Positions 9,546-18,610 of a DNA stretch of 64,000 nt are shown here, piece after piece (position 1 is the stretch's first letter; each line of letters opens with the position of its first letter). The position numbers and the translations under genes are program-made. The notes under the pieces were generated by a model. That model ran no database searches. It was not told where the DNA came from and worked only from the letters and a program-made list of their open reading frames with translations. Source of the stretch: Paenibacillus tyrphae (lineage in GTDB: Bacteria > Bacillota > Bacilli > Paenibacillales > NBRC-103111); assembly GCF_000722545.1 (NCBI RefSeq), contig NZ_JNVM01000016.1:124001-188000 (forward strand). Reading direction: 5' to 3'.

Positions 9546-11105
9546 ATGTTTCAATTATTTATCGCTAATTTGGCATTATTAACTGCATTTATGTTTTTGT
9601 CAAGCCGCCTCCTGCGCAACCAGGAACGGAAGCCGTTTCTGCCCGTTAAGCTGCGTCTCGTTATCGGAGGGGTGCACGGGCTGTTCGGTATTTTGCTGAT
9701 GTTTTTCAGCGTCAGGGTCGACGGGACGACCATTCTGGATTTTCGGCAGATCTCCATTATCGCGGCGGCGCATTTCGGAGGGATCTACGCATCGGCAGTA
9801 ACGGGCTTGATCATCGCCACCGGCCGGATCGGGATGTTTGGCGTGAATCCGTCTTCCCTGACGGCAGCCACGACAGCTACGCTTCTCGGCTTCATCAGCG
9901 GCATCATTGCGATGCGTATAACGAATTATTGGAAAAAATGGTTGCTTTCCATCGCGGCGAGCATTGGAGTCATCACCACGAGCTTATTTTTTCTGCTCGG
10001 ATGGCAGAGCTGGAAGGTGAACCTTTACTTTATCGCCATTATTTTGTCCGGCGGTCTGTTCGTTGCTTACCTGATTCGCTATTTGTCCGACGCGAACCGT
10101 CTCGTCTATCAATTGGAGGAAAGCGAAGCCAAGTACCGGCGGTCGTTTACGCTGCAGGAGGCGATTTTCCGCTCGGCGACGGGCGTTGCGATTATTTTCA
10201 TCGATCCGGCAGGGATCACCAAAGTGTTCAATCCAGGGGCGGAACGAATGTTCGGAATTCCCGTCGACGAAGCCATCGGACGGCGGGTTCCAGGCACGAT
10301 CGTGGACCCGGAGGCGTTTGCGCTGAGAAAACAGGAGCTTCAGCGTCAGTTAGGACGGCCGGTAGAAGATCTGGAGGTGTTCGTTGCAGGGTTGTCCGAA
10401 GGGAAGGGCCATGAACAGGAGTGGACCTTCGTCCGACGCGGCGGAGAGCGGATGTACGTACACCTGATGCTCAGCGAAGTCAGGGAGCGGGAGGACCGCT
10501 TGCTGGGCTATTTGGCCATTATCGTCGACAGGACGGAGTCGAAGCGGGCTGAAGAGACCATGATGCAGGCGAACCGCATGCTGGAGCAGTTGTCGCGCCG
10601 TGACGGGCTGACCGGAGCGGCCAATCGCCGGGCGTTCGACGAATTTCTCGATGCGGCATGGGCGACAGCGGCGATGTATTCGCAGTCGCTATCCGTTATT
10701 ATGCTCGACATCGATTGCTTCAAAGCGTATAACGATACGTACGGTCATCAAGGCGGAGACGCTTGTCTGAAGCAGGTTGCCGGCGTTCTGCAGCGAGTCG
10801 TCGGCAGCATGGACGGTCTCGCTGCCCGCTATGGCGGCGAGGAGTTTGTGGTGATCCTGACGGCCTGCGGAAGGGTACAGGCAGCCGGCGTGGCAGAGAG
10901 CATTCGCCGGGAAGTGGAAGCGCTTCGTATCCGGCATATCGGATCGTCGGTATCCGAGTATGTCACGGTCAGCGTCGGTTCCGCTTCGGCCATTCCGTAT
11001 GCAGGGCTCTCGCCGCTCGAATTGGTCGGGATGGCGGACAAGGCGCTGTACCGGGCCAAGCAGGAGGGACGCAACCGGAGCGAAAGCTATCAGCCCGGGA
11101 GTTAA
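9546..11105 (+). CDS. membrane diguanylate cyclase (5TMR, PAS, GGDEF)
   Basis: A 519-residue sensor. Residues 1-185 contain about six hydrophobic helices of the LytS-like 5TM receptor type. A PAS domain follows (about 195-320, FRSATGVAIIFIDPAG), then a GGDEF domain with DGLTGAANRRAFDE and the intact catalytic motif YGGEEF, so it should make cyclic-di-GMP from two GTP. No EAL domain is present. The ATG at 9546 has GGAGGGGG upstream; the in-frame ATG at 9528 lacks a site. Its neighbours are unrelated, so the output process is unknown. Confidence 0.9.
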   Translation: MFQLFIANLALLTAFMFLSSRLLRNQERKPFLPVKLRLVIGGVHGLFGILLMFFSVRVDGTTILDFRQISIIAAAHFGGIYASAVTGLIIATGRIGMFGVNPSSLTAATTATLLGFISGIIAMRITNYWKKWLLSIAASIGVITTSLFFLLGWQSWKVNLYFIAIILSGGLFVAYLIRYLSDANRLVYQLEESEAKYRRSFTLQEAIFRSATGVAIIFIDPAGITKVFNPGAERMFGIPVDEAIGRRVPGTIVDPEAFALRKQELQRQLGRPVEDLEVFVAGLSEGKGHEQEWTFVRRGGERMYVHLMLSEVREREDRLLGYLAIIVDRTESKRAEETMMQANRMLEQLSRRDGLTGAANRRAFDEFLDAAWATAAMYSQSLSVIMLDIDCFKAYNDTYGHQGGDACLKQVAGVLQRVVGSMDGLAARYGGEEFVVILTACGRVQAAGVAESIRREVEALRIRHIGSSVSEYVTVSVGSASAIPYAGLSPLELVGMADKALYRAKQEGRNRSESYQPGS

Positions 11106-11119
11106 CCGGGGTGGCGAGG

Positions 11120-11956
11120 CTAACGGCGCAAATAGAGCTGCCGGTATTCCGTCGGCGTCATGCCTTCCTGCTCCAGAAACCTCTTGTTGTAATAGCTGAC
11201 GCTCGGATAGCCGGCGCGCTCGGCAATTTCCTTCACCGTCAGCTGCGGCTCCTCCAGCAGCCACTGCTTGCTGTTCTGCAGACGGCACAGCGTAATAAAG
11301 GTCATCGGCGTCAGATGAGTCGCTTTCTTGAACAGGCGGCAAAAATAATAGCTGCTGACGCCAGCCCGGTCCGCCCAATGCTGCAAATCGAACGGCAGGC
11401 AGGCATCGCGCTGCATTTCGGGCAAGAGCTCCGAGATCCGGTTGTCGGCCTCGGGGCTTCGGGCTTCGGACCAAGGAACCGCTTGCGTGACGAATTCCGC
11501 CAGTATCGCGTAAGTCAGCGTCGAGATGCGGGTCAACTGCCAAAACCCGTTCTGCTCCAGCTCCTCCAGTAAATCCGCCAAAGCCTGTTCGAGCGGCTTC
11601 CACTGCCGTATTTTCCACAAGGGCTTCGGCCCGATGCCCCGTTCCAGCAAAAACTCCTTCAGCGTTTTGCCGTAAAAATGAACCCACCGCACTTCCCAAG
11701 GATCGTCCTGGCTGCTGTAGTACCTTTGCGATTGTAAAGGGAAGTAGAGGAAGGCGTCTCCCCGGTGAAGCGTATGCCGCTGTCCGTCGATCTCCAGATA
11801 GCCTTTGCCGTCCACGATCAGATGGATGCTGAAATTGTTGAGAGCCCCCGCTTTGCGCATCACCTCATGCTCAGGGTCCTTATACCAGCCGGTCGATTCG
11901 GGCAGCAACAAATAGTCGTGCTCGGTAAGCGTCGGCAGAAAGCTTTGGCGCCGCAT
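11120..11956 (-). CDS. AraC family transcriptional regulator
   Basis: A 278-residue protein. The N-terminal half is a cupin-like sensing domain (HLIVDGKGYLEIDGQRHTLHRGD), and the C-terminal 100 residues contain the two AraC helix-turn-helix units (WADRAGVSSYYFCRLFKKATHLTP; LTVKEIAERAGYPSVSYYNKRF). Such proteins usually bind a sugar-like ligand and activate neighbouring catabolic genes. ATG is preceded by AAGGAG. It is divergent from the oxidoreductase/aldo-keto reductase pair, and a 10-bp direct repeat in the shared intergenic region is a candidate binding site. It ends 14 bases from the convergent diguanylate cyclase. Confidence 0.9.
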   Translation of the reverse strand: MRRQSFLPTLTEHDYLLLPESTGWYKDPEHEVMRKAGALNNFSIHLIVDGKGYLEIDGQRHTLHRGDAFLYFPLQSQRYYSSQDDPWEVRWVHFYGKTLKEFLLERGIGPKPLWKIRQWKPLEQALADLLEELEQNGFWQLTRISTLTYAILAEFVTQAVPWSEARSPEADNRISELLPEMQRDACLPFDLQHWADRAGVSSYYFCRLFKKATHLTPMTFITLCRLQNSKQWLLEEPQLTVKEIAERAGYPSVSYYNKRFLEQEGMTPTEYRQLYLRR

Positions 11957-11975
11957 AGCCCAGTTCTCCTTTTGG

Positions 11976-12050
11976 ATGACAATATTGTTTTATTCGAATG
12001 CAAAAAGATGCTATTTTCATTTTATTCCAGGTTCAATATAATGACAATAT
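11976..12050. promoter_or_regulatory. candidate AraC operator: 10-bp direct repeats 65 bp apart
   Basis: ATGACAATAT occurs at 11976-11985 and again at 12041-12050. The first copy also contains the palindrome ACAATATTGT. A spacing of 65 bp is close to six helical turns. The second copy overlaps the -10 of the downstream operon. Binding by the adjacent AraC protein is inferred. Confidence 0.45.
12014..12042 (+). promoter_or_regulatory. sigma-A type promoter of the oxidoreductase operon
   Basis: TTTTCA (12014-12019), a 17-bp spacer and a perfect TATAAT (12037-12042) stand 52 bases before the ATG of the Gfo/Idh/MocA gene. The weak -35 fits an activator-dependent promoter. Confidence 0.5.
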
Positions 12051-12093
12051 CTTAGCATATTCACCAAGACAAAGCTGAAGGAGCGATGAGGGA

Positions 12094-13107
12094 ATGAGGG
12101 GAAGCAAGGTTCGTTGGGGGGTCATCGGCTGCGCCGGTATCGCTGTACGCTCGGTCATTCCGGGGATTCAACAATCGGCTACGGGCGCCGTGGAAGCCAT
12201 TTCCAGCCGGGGTCTGGACAAAGCGAAAGAAACGGCGGAGCGGCTGAATATCCCGAAGGCGTATGGAAGCTACGAGGAACTGCTTGCCGATCCTGAGATT
12301 GATGCCGTTTACATTCCGCTGCCGAACCACCTGCACAAGGAATGGACGATCCGTGCCGCGGAGGCGGGCAAGCACGTGCTGTGCGAGAAGCCGACCGCGA
12401 TGGATGCGGCCGAAGCCGAGGAGATGGCGGAAGCTTGCCGCCGGGCGGGCGTGACGTTCGCCGAAGCGTTCATGTACCGCTATCATCCGCGTTATGCGGC
12501 CATAAAAGCTGTGATCCGGAGCGGGGAAATCGGCGAGATCCGCGCCATCCACGGCGCCTTCACCTTCAACAATGCGAAGGATGCAGGCAACGTGCGCTAT
12601 AAGCAATGGATGGGCGGCGGATCGATCTACGACGTGGGCGTGTATCCGATCAGCGCGGCGCGGTTCATTCTGGAGCAGGAGCCGGAAGCGGTGACGGTGC
12701 ATGCTTTCTTTTCGCCGGAGCACGATCATGTCGATATGATGGCTTCGGGACTACTCGAATTTGCCGGCGGCGTTGCGCTTACCTTCGATTGCGGGATGTG
12801 GGCGGCCGGACGCAATACGCTGGAGATCGTTGGAACGGAGGGACGGATCGAGGTGCCGTCCGCGTACGTTGTCCATGAAAATGCGCAGGATCATTTTTAT
12901 GTCATTGCCGGAGGAGAAAAGCGCGAAGTGGAGGTTCCTTATGTGAACCAATATGCGCTTCAAGCCGACGCGTTCGGCCGGAACGTCCTGCACGGCGAGC
13001 CCATGCCGTTCGGACCATCGGATGCGGTGAACAACATGCGCGCCGTCGATGCTTGTCTGACATCGGCCCGGGAACGCCGCCGCGTGGAGTTGAACTTATC
13101 ATCTTGA
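12094..13107 (+). CDS. Gfo/Idh/MocA family oxidoreductase
   Basis: A 337-residue NAD(P)-dependent dehydrogenase. The N-terminal Rossmann fold is complete (WGVIGCAGIAVRSVIPGI), followed by the family EKP motif (CEKPTAMDA, around residue 97) with the catalytic lysine, and the C-terminal domain contains GGGSIYDVGVYPI. Members oxidise or reduce sugars, inositols or related polyols. GAAGGAG is 10 bases before the ATG. An aldo-keto reductase gene begins 13 bases after the stop, so the two probably act in the same carbohydrate route under the divergent AraC regulator. Substrate unknown. Confidence 0.9.
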   Translation: MRGSKVRWGVIGCAGIAVRSVIPGIQQSATGAVEAISSRGLDKAKETAERLNIPKAYGSYEELLADPEIDAVYIPLPNHLHKEWTIRAAEAGKHVLCEKPTAMDAAEAEEMAEACRRAGVTFAEAFMYRYHPRYAAIKAVIRSGEIGEIRAIHGAFTFNNAKDAGNVRYKQWMGGGSIYDVGVYPISAARFILEQEPEAVTVHAFFSPEHDHVDMMASGLLEFAGGVALTFDCGMWAAGRNTLEIVGTEGRIEVPSAYVVHENAQDHFYVIAGGEKREVEVPYVNQYALQADAFGRNVLHGEPMPFGPSDAVNNMRAVDACLTSARERRRVELNLSS

Positions 13108-13120
13108 GGAGGAACGAGAC

Positions 13121-14095
13121 GTGAGAACGATTCGCATTGAAGGTTTGGAAAAACCGGTATCATGCCTGATTCAAGGGTCGGATTATTTCAGCATGGACAT
13201 CTACGACAAGGTCTGCGGCGTGCTTGACGCGTTCTTCAAGATCGGAGGCAATACGATCGACACGGCTCACGTCTACGGCGGCGGGAACAGCGAGCGCACG
13301 ATCGGCCAATGGATGAAGGACAGGGGGAACCGGTCCGATGTCGTACTTTTGACCAAGGGGGCCCATCACGACAGCAGCGGCCCGCGCGTGACACCCGAAG
13401 CGATCGCCAGCGATTTGAACGAAAGCCTGGAGCGACTGGGCACCGATTATGTGGATTTGTATGCGCTACACCGGGACGACCCGTCCGTACCGGTCGGCGC
13501 GATCATCGAAGCGCTTAACGCGCATATCGCGGCAGGCCGCATTAAGGCGATCGGCGCTTCCAACTGGTCCGTGCAACGGCTGCAGGAGGCAAGCGACTAT
13601 GCGGCGGCACACGGTTTAACCGGGTTCTCGTTCAGCAGCCCGAATTTAAGCCTAGCCAAAGCGAAGGAGCCGTTCTGGGCCGGCTGCGTTTCGGCTTATG
13701 CCGACGATTGCGCATGGCACGAGCGGAACCGCTTCCCGCTGTTGTCTTGGTCGTCGCAGGCCCGGGGCTTTTTCACCGGACGCTACACGCCCGAGGTGAC
13801 GGATAACACCGACCTGGTTCGGGTGTTCTATAGCGATGACAATTGGGCTCGCCTGCGCCGGGCCGAGATGCTGGGCAAGCAAAAAGGCGCCAGCGCGATT
13901 CAGATCGCGCTTGCTTATGTGCTGAACCAGTCGTTCCCCGCTTGCGCGTTGATCGGGGCGCAAACGCCGGAAGAGCTGGAGTCGTGCCGGCAAGGAGCGG
14001 ATATCCGCTTAACGCGGGAGGAGCTGCACTGGTTGGAGTATGGGGAGGGGCATATTCTTAAAATAGCCGGGATGTCCTCTGCAGCTTCGGATTAA
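13121..14095 (+). CDS. aldo/keto reductase
   Basis: A 324-residue (beta/alpha)8 NADPH-dependent reductase. The catalytic tetrad is visible: Asp and Tyr in DTAHVYGGGNSE, Lys in LLTKGAHH, His in YALHRDDPS. The C-terminal GASNW and SQARGFFTGRY segments match the cofactor-binding region. The GTG start is supported by GAGGAGGAA 7 bases upstream. It is the second gene of the AraC-linked operon. Substrate is probably a sugar aldehyde or ketone, which is an inference from context. Confidence 0.9.
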   Translation: MRTIRIEGLEKPVSCLIQGSDYFSMDIYDKVCGVLDAFFKIGGNTIDTAHVYGGGNSERTIGQWMKDRGNRSDVVLLTKGAHHDSSGPRVTPEAIASDLNESLERLGTDYVDLYALHRDDPSVPVGAIIEALNAHIAAGRIKAIGASNWSVQRLQEASDYAAAHGLTGFSFSSPNLSLAKAKEPFWAGCVSAYADDCAWHERNRFPLLSWSSQARGFFTGRYTPEVTDNTDLVRVFYSDDNWARLRRAEMLGKQKGASAIQIALAYVLNQSFPACALIGAQTPEELESCRQGADIRLTREELHWLEYGEGHILKIAGMSSAASD

Positions 14096-14278
14096 CGGGA
14101 GGGTTACATCCGGGCCGGAAATCGAAAGCGCTATTTGTCTGCAACAGCTTGCATCGGGAATTCCGCTGCCGGCTGTTTTTTTGTTTCCGTATGAACTTAC
14201 AGATGTGAAAAAGAGGTAAAGACGCTGTATTCGGGCTTCGTCCTTCTCTGAAATCTGAGCGTTCCGGTCCGCTTCGGA

Positions 14279-14307
14279 TTCCGGCGGGTCCGGGATTGTG
14301 ATATAAT
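14279..14307 (+). promoter_or_regulatory. extended -10 promoter of the methyltransferase operon
   Basis: TGATATAAT (14299-14307) is a textbook extended -10 element; TTCCGG at 14279-14284 is a poor -35 at 17 bp, as is usual for extended -10 promoters. It lies 44 bases before the chosen ATG. Confidence 0.6.
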
Positions 14308-14351
14308 GATCGGACAAACGCCACCATTTGGAAGTGAGTGAAGCGCAAAGC

Positions 14352-15059
14352 ATGAACGTGCGGGAGCAGTTCGGAAATATCGATATTTATTTGTTCGACC
14401 AGCTGCTGAAAGGGAGAATCGCTCCCGGGATGCGGGTGCTCGATGCAGGCTGCGGGAATGGGCGAAATCTGGTCCATTTTCTGCGCGAAGGCTATGACCT
14501 GTGGGCCGTGGACCGGTCGGCCGCTGCGGTGGAGGCGGTCCGCGCTTTGGCTCGCGAGCTTGCGCCGGATGGAGAGTTCTTTCCGTCGGAGGAGCGTTTC
14601 CGCATAGAGCCGGTGGAAAAAATGAGCTTCGCCAACGATACGTTTGACGTCGTCATCTCCTGTGCGGTGCTTCATTTTGCGGAAAGCGAAACTCATTTTC
14701 AGCAGATGGTATCGGAGCTTTGGCGGGTGCTGAAGCCGGGGGGCCTGTTGTTCGCGCGTCTCGCTTCGGGTGAAGGCCTGGAGGACCGCATCCGTCCGCT
14801 TGGCGGCGGCCGGTACGTGCTGCCGGACGGCAGCGAGCGGTTTCTGGCCGACTCCGGGCTGCTGGTGCGCACGGCGGAAAAGCATCATGCTTTGCAGGTG
14901 GAACCATTGAAGACGGTGAACGTGGAGAACCTGCGATGCATGACGACCTGGTGCTTGAAAAAGCCGCACATTTTATTTTTCGATCCGATCGAGGAGCGGT
15001 CGGAAGAACGATTGCCGGAGGGTACCGGCGAAACGGACGAAACAGGAACAGGAGGATGA
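14352..15059 (+). CDS. class I SAM-dependent methyltransferase
   Basis: A 235-residue protein with motif I VLDAGCGNGRNLVHF (about 26-40), an acidic motif II (LWAVDRS), and the post-motif VISCAVLHFAESETHF, as in UbiE/Methyltransf_11 proteins. It transfers a methyl group from S-adenosylmethionine; the acceptor is unknown. The start is uncertain: ATG at 14352 (GAGTGAAG 8 bases upstream), GTG at 14334 and TTG at 14328 are all in frame. The stop lies 5 bases before the next gene, so it is the first gene of a three-gene operon with a nitrilase-like and a GNAT protein. Confidence 0.85.
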   Translation: MNVREQFGNIDIYLFDQLLKGRIAPGMRVLDAGCGNGRNLVHFLREGYDLWAVDRSAAAVEAVRALARELAPDGEFFPSEERFRIEPVEKMSFANDTFDVVISCAVLHFAESETHFQQMVSELWRVLKPGGLLFARLASGEGLEDRIRPLGGGRYVLPDGSERFLADSGLLVRTAEKHHALQVEPLKTVNVENLRCMTTWCLKKPHILFFDPIEERSEERLPEGTGETDETGTGG

Positions 15060-15064
15060 CTTAG

Positions 15065-15928
15065 ATGAAGCTGAGAGTTTCGGCGGTGCAATATCATTTG
15101 CATACGATTGGGAGCTTTGAACAATTTGCCGCGCAGGTGACGAGTTACATCAGGACAGCGGAGGAGTTCGAGTCGGACTTCGTGTTGTTCCCGGAGCTGT
15201 TCACGACCCAGCTCATGTCCATAGGCCGGGGGGACGGGAGCGGCGAAGCGCTCAAGATCGGGGAGCTGCCGCAATATACGCGCCAGTACAAGGAACTGTT
15301 CCAGGGTCTGGCACGCGAAACGGGCATGCACCTGATCGGAGGAACGCACATTATTGAAGAAAACGGCCGGTTGTACAATACGGCGTTTTTGTTCTATCCG
15401 GACGGCCGGATCGCCGAACAGCGCAAGCTGCACATTACCCCGTGGGAAGTAAAAGGATGGAACATGGCGGCGGGCGATTCGCTCCAGGTGTTCGACACGG
15501 ATAAAGGACGGATCGCGATCCTCGTTTGCTATGATATGGAGTTTCCGGAGATCGTCCGGATGGCCCGGGCGCGCGGGGCGGACGTTATTTTTTGCCCGTC
15601 GTGCACGGATGACCGGCACGCTTTTCACCGTGTACGCTATACGTGCCATGCCCGGACGATCGAGAATCAAATCTATGTCGTGGCGACCGGTACGATCGGT
15701 TCGCTGCCGACGGTCGATTTTATGCGGGGCAATTTCGGACAGGCTGCGATCATTACGCCGAACGATGTGCCGTTCCCGCCGGGCGGCTTGATGACGGCCG
15801 GGGAGATCAACGACGATATGATCATTACCGGGGATTTGGACCTTGCGCTGCTGTATGAGGTGCGGGAAAAGGGCTCCGTTACGACCTGGAGAGACCGGCG
15901 TACCGATCTGTATCCGGATTGGAAGTAA
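15065..15928 (+). CDS. carbon-nitrogen hydrolase (nitrilase superfamily)
   Basis: A 287-residue amidohydrolase. The Glu-Lys-Cys triad is intact: FPELFTTQ near residue 48, RKLHITPWE near 122, and ILVCYDMEFPE near 158. This superfamily cleaves amide or nitrile carbon-nitrogen bonds. The ATG has GGAGGATG upstream and starts 5 bases after the methyltransferase stop; a GNAT acetyltransferase follows 12 bases after. The trio is tightly packed and probably one pathway or salvage unit, but the substrate is unknown. Confidence 0.9.
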   Translation: MKLRVSAVQYHLHTIGSFEQFAAQVTSYIRTAEEFESDFVLFPELFTTQLMSIGRGDGSGEALKIGELPQYTRQYKELFQGLARETGMHLIGGTHIIEENGRLYNTAFLFYPDGRIAEQRKLHITPWEVKGWNMAAGDSLQVFDTDKGRIAILVCYDMEFPEIVRMARARGADVIFCPSCTDDRHAFHRVRYTCHARTIENQIYVVATGTIGSLPTVDFMRGNFGQAAIITPNDVPFPPGGLMTAGEINDDMIITGDLDLALLYEVREKGSVTTWRDRRTDLYPDWK

Positions 15929-15940
15929 GGAGGAACGGCT

Positions 15941-16624
15941 GTGGGCTCGTACCGGAAAGACATGTACGTATTCGACGGTGACCGTCCCGTTAAGGCGACG
16001 ATCCGCTCTTACACCGAACGGGACTTTGCCGGCTTGATTCGGATCCAGCAGGAAAGCTTTCCGCCGCCGTTTCCTTCGGAGCTGTGGTGGAACGAGGAGC
16101 AGCTTAGGAATCACGTCGAACGGTTTCACGAAGGCGCGCTCTGCGTGGAGATCGGCGGCGAACTGGCCGCATCGGTGACGGGCCTGCGGGTCGATTTCGA
16201 TCCCGCGCATGCCGATCATACGTGGGAGGAGATTACCGACGGAGGGTATATCCGCAACCATAACCCGTCCGGCAACACGCTGTATATCGTGGACATCTGC
16301 GCGCGTCCGGCTTACCGGAAGCTCGGCCTCGGCAAATGGCTGATGCTGTCCATGTACGAGGTGGTCGTCGAGCTGAAGCTGGAGCGGCTGCTCGGCGGCG
16401 GCCGGCTGCCCGGGTATCACCGGGTAGCCGGGGAAATGACTGCCGAAGACTACGTTCGCAGCGTATTGGAAGGGGAACGGAAAGATCCGGTGATGACGTT
16501 CCTGCTGCGGTGCGGACGAACGCCGGTGAAATTGGTTTCCGATTATTTGGAAGATGAAGAATCCTTGAATTACGCGATGCTGATGGAATGGCGCAATCCG
16601 TTTCTCAACGCGAAGCGGGGATAG
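15941..16624 (+). CDS. GNAT family N-acetyltransferase
   Basis: A 227-residue protein with the GNAT acetyl-CoA loop YRKLGLGKWLM around residue 125 after the beta-4 strand TLYIVDICARPAY. It transfers acetyl from acetyl-CoA to an amine. The GTG start is chosen because AAGGAGGAA lies 6 bases upstream. It is the third gene of the methyltransferase-nitrilase operon and is convergent with the SDR/hydrolase gene. In related genomes such GNAT genes often neighbour nitrilase genes, but the acceptor here cannot be named. Confidence 0.88.
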   Translation: MGSYRKDMYVFDGDRPVKATIRSYTERDFAGLIRIQQESFPPPFPSELWWNEEQLRNHVERFHEGALCVEIGGELAASVTGLRVDFDPAHADHTWEEITDGGYIRNHNPSGNTLYIVDICARPAYRKLGLGKWLMLSMYEVVVELKLERLLGGGRLPGYHRVAGEMTAEDYVRSVLEGERKDPVMTFLLRCGRTPVKLVSDYLEDEESLNYAMLMEWRNPFLNAKRG

Positions 16625-16668
16625 ATGTACTGATAGGGTACGCGCTTCGCACCCACCCGTCCGTCTGG

Positions 16669-18558
16669 TTACACCTGCTCCGCCAGTAATTTTGCGGTAA
16701 CCGCCGGATGCGAGACCGGAAACTGATGGCCGTACGAAACGAGCCGAGTCCCGGCTTGAACCCGGTACGTTTCGGGCAACGCATACGCGAGATCCTTCGT
16801 ACCCCAGACGACTGTCGTATCGAGCGAGGCCGGAAGGGCAGGCATCCATGGCTTTGCTTTTGCAGGCAGCTTCCGGTAAAGCGAATACAGCATATCCGCG
16901 TTCGCCGCGGCGATGCGTGGGGAAGTCAAGCTGCGGACGATAGTTTCGACGTAGCCGTCCGGGATTTCCTCTGCCGCTGCAAAAACGCCTTCCCGCAGCA
17001 TCGTGCTTCGCATCGCCCGGACCGACATGAAGCGAAGGGCGGCGGAAGCCGTGCGGCGGGTGCCGCTGAGCGCACGGCGCAATGCTCCAACCTCGGGGCG
17101 ATGCAGAACGGGCTGAAGCAGCGTCAGCGTGCTGAGCTTAGCCCCCGCGGCCCCCTTAGCCGTTTCGAGGGCGATTCGCGCGCCGAAGGAGTGCCCGACC
17201 AACCGGACCGGAACGGGGGAGTCCGCAATCGCTTCGCTTACCGCTTTCGCGTAGCTTTCCAGGCTGTGGCGGCCCTCCCGCAGCAAGGGCGAACGGCCGA
17301 AGCCCGGCAAATCGAGCAGCCACACCGGGTTTCCGGTGCTGTCATGAAGATGCTCGGCGAGCGGTACGAAGTCGTCGGCGCCGCTCAACAACCCGTGCAC
17401 GATAACCCAAGGCTCACCGAGACCTTCCCGCACAAGCGCGGCAAGGTCTCCTTTGCGTTCGCGGGTCCAACGCTCAGGCTCCGCCGCACCCGGATGTGTG
17501 AGCCGGTAATCCAGATCGGCCACGACCATCGGCAGCAGCTCCGTAACCTCCAGCGGCTTCGCTCCCATCCGCTCGATAAGCTTCTCCGTCGTTTTCGTAT
17601 CGAACGATCGCTCCGTGATAAATGCCATTGATTCGGCGGGAATACCGGTCAGGCGGCCGAGTCCGGTCTTCATGACACCGCGGAGCAGGGAGACCGGCAG
17701 AGCTCCCCGGGGGGCGGGAACGGCAAGCTCCCGGGCAATGAGATCCAGCAGCTCCTTCATATTCGGGCCGGCTTCCTTGCGGCCCAGCACGTTATAGGTG
17801 CCGCCTTCAGGCTTGGCTTCGTGGGCCAAGTGAACGATCACGCCGGCCAAAGCGTCGTTGGCCACGAGAGGGACCCAGTGGGAAGCGCCGCCGGGAACGA
17901 CCGGCATCAACCCTTTTCTAACCGCATGAACGAGGATACCGAGTCCGCCGGTTTGCTCCGTTACCCCCGTAGGGCTCGCCCCGACGACCGTGCTCGGGTT
18001 GACGACCGACAGCGGATAACCATGCCGCAGCGCCTGCTGCCGAATGAGCAAATCGGCCAAAAACTTCATCCGTTCGTAAGGGCCCTCGCCTTTCATAAAA
18101 TCATCCATGCGGAACACGTCCGCTTCCGGATCGACGTTCCCGTCGTGAATCGGACTCATGTAGCCGACGACATGGATGAAATGGCGAAGCCCGCGCGCTT
18201 TATGAATCCGCTCCGCCAACTCTGCAAGATGACGGGAGCCTTCCAGAAACGTCCGCTGCGCTTTGGCGTTATCGAGCGTAATGCTCATCGGGCCTCCCGC
18301 ATGAATGATGATATCGGCTTGCAGCGCCCGCTCGTAATCGGCGGGATTCATTCCGAGGTTTGGCGCGGATAAATCGCCTCTCAAGAACTGAACCCGCCCC
18401 ACGGCATCGCTGCCGCCGAATCCTTGCTTGCTTAGAGTAGCCGCCGCTTTCTCCGGCGAACGGACCAATAGCAGCAGTCGCTCCTCACCCTGAGCCAACT
18501 GCTTCAACACTTGCTTCCCAATAAATCCGGTGCTGCCCGCAATCAATAAATCCGACAT
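16669..18558 (-). CDS. SDR family oxidoreductase fused to alpha/beta hydrolase
   Basis: A 629-residue two-domain fusion. Residues 1-360 form an extended SDR / thioester-reductase-like domain with LIAGSTGFIGKQVL at the N-terminus and a VVGYMSP-type active-site region. Residues 375-629 form an alpha/beta hydrolase with oxyanion region VIVHGLLSG, nucleophile elbow VGHSFGAR and a late YGHQFPV histidine motif. No transmembrane segment is evident. Combining a reductase and a hydrolase suggests work on an acyl or lactone substrate, which is an inference. The ATG is preceded by GAGGAGGAG. It follows a tetR gene on the same strand, and both have the same operator upstream. Confidence 0.85.
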   Translation of the reverse strand: MSDLLIAGSTGFIGKQVLKQLAQGEERLLLLVRSPEKAAATLSKQGFGGSDAVGRVQFLRGDLSAPNLGMNPADYERALQADIIIHAGGPMSITLDNAKAQRTFLEGSRHLAELAERIHKARGLRHFIHVVGYMSPIHDGNVDPEADVFRMDDFMKGEGPYERMKFLADLLIRQQALRHGYPLSVVNPSTVVGASPTGVTEQTGGLGILVHAVRKGLMPVVPGGASHWVPLVANDALAGVIVHLAHEAKPEGGTYNVLGRKEAGPNMKELLDLIARELAVPAPRGALPVSLLRGVMKTGLGRLTGIPAESMAFITERSFDTKTTEKLIERMGAKPLEVTELLPMVVADLDYRLTHPGAAEPERWTRERKGDLAALVREGLGEPWVIVHGLLSGADDFVPLAEHLHDSTGNPVWLLDLPGFGRSPLLREGRHSLESYAKAVSEAIADSPVPVRLVGHSFGARIALETAKGAAGAKLSTLTLLQPVLHRPEVGALRRALSGTRRTASAALRFMSVRAMRSTMLREGVFAAAEEIPDGYVETIVRSLTSPRIAAANADMLYSLYRKLPAKAKPWMPALPASLDTTVVWGTKDLAYALPETYRVQAGTRLVSYGHQFPVSHPAVTAKLLAEQV

Positions 18559-18585
18559 TGCTGCTCCTCCTCATGACCTCATAAC

Positions 18586-18604
18586 TAGTACTATGTAGTT
18601 CTAA
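18586..18604. promoter_or_regulatory. TetR operator, copy 1 (before SDR/hydrolase gene)
   Basis: TAGTACTATGTAGTTCTAA, an imperfect palindrome, lies 28 bases upstream of the SDR/hydrolase ATG. It matches the element at 19236-19254 in 18 of 19 positions, read in the opposite orientation. Two copies flanking a tetR gene point to autoregulation plus control of the fusion gene. Confidence 0.65.
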
Positions 18605-18610
18605 TAATCA

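Noticed and set aside
14125..14175. possible terminator after the aldo-keto reductase gene
   Set aside because: A T run follows CGGCTG, but the pairing upstream (AACAGCTTGC) is too broken to call a stem with confidence.
14885..16849. 654-codon open frame on the minus strand
   Set aside because: It runs antisense through the methyltransferase, nitrilase and GNAT genes, all of which have clear family motifs. It is an effect of GC-rich third positions.
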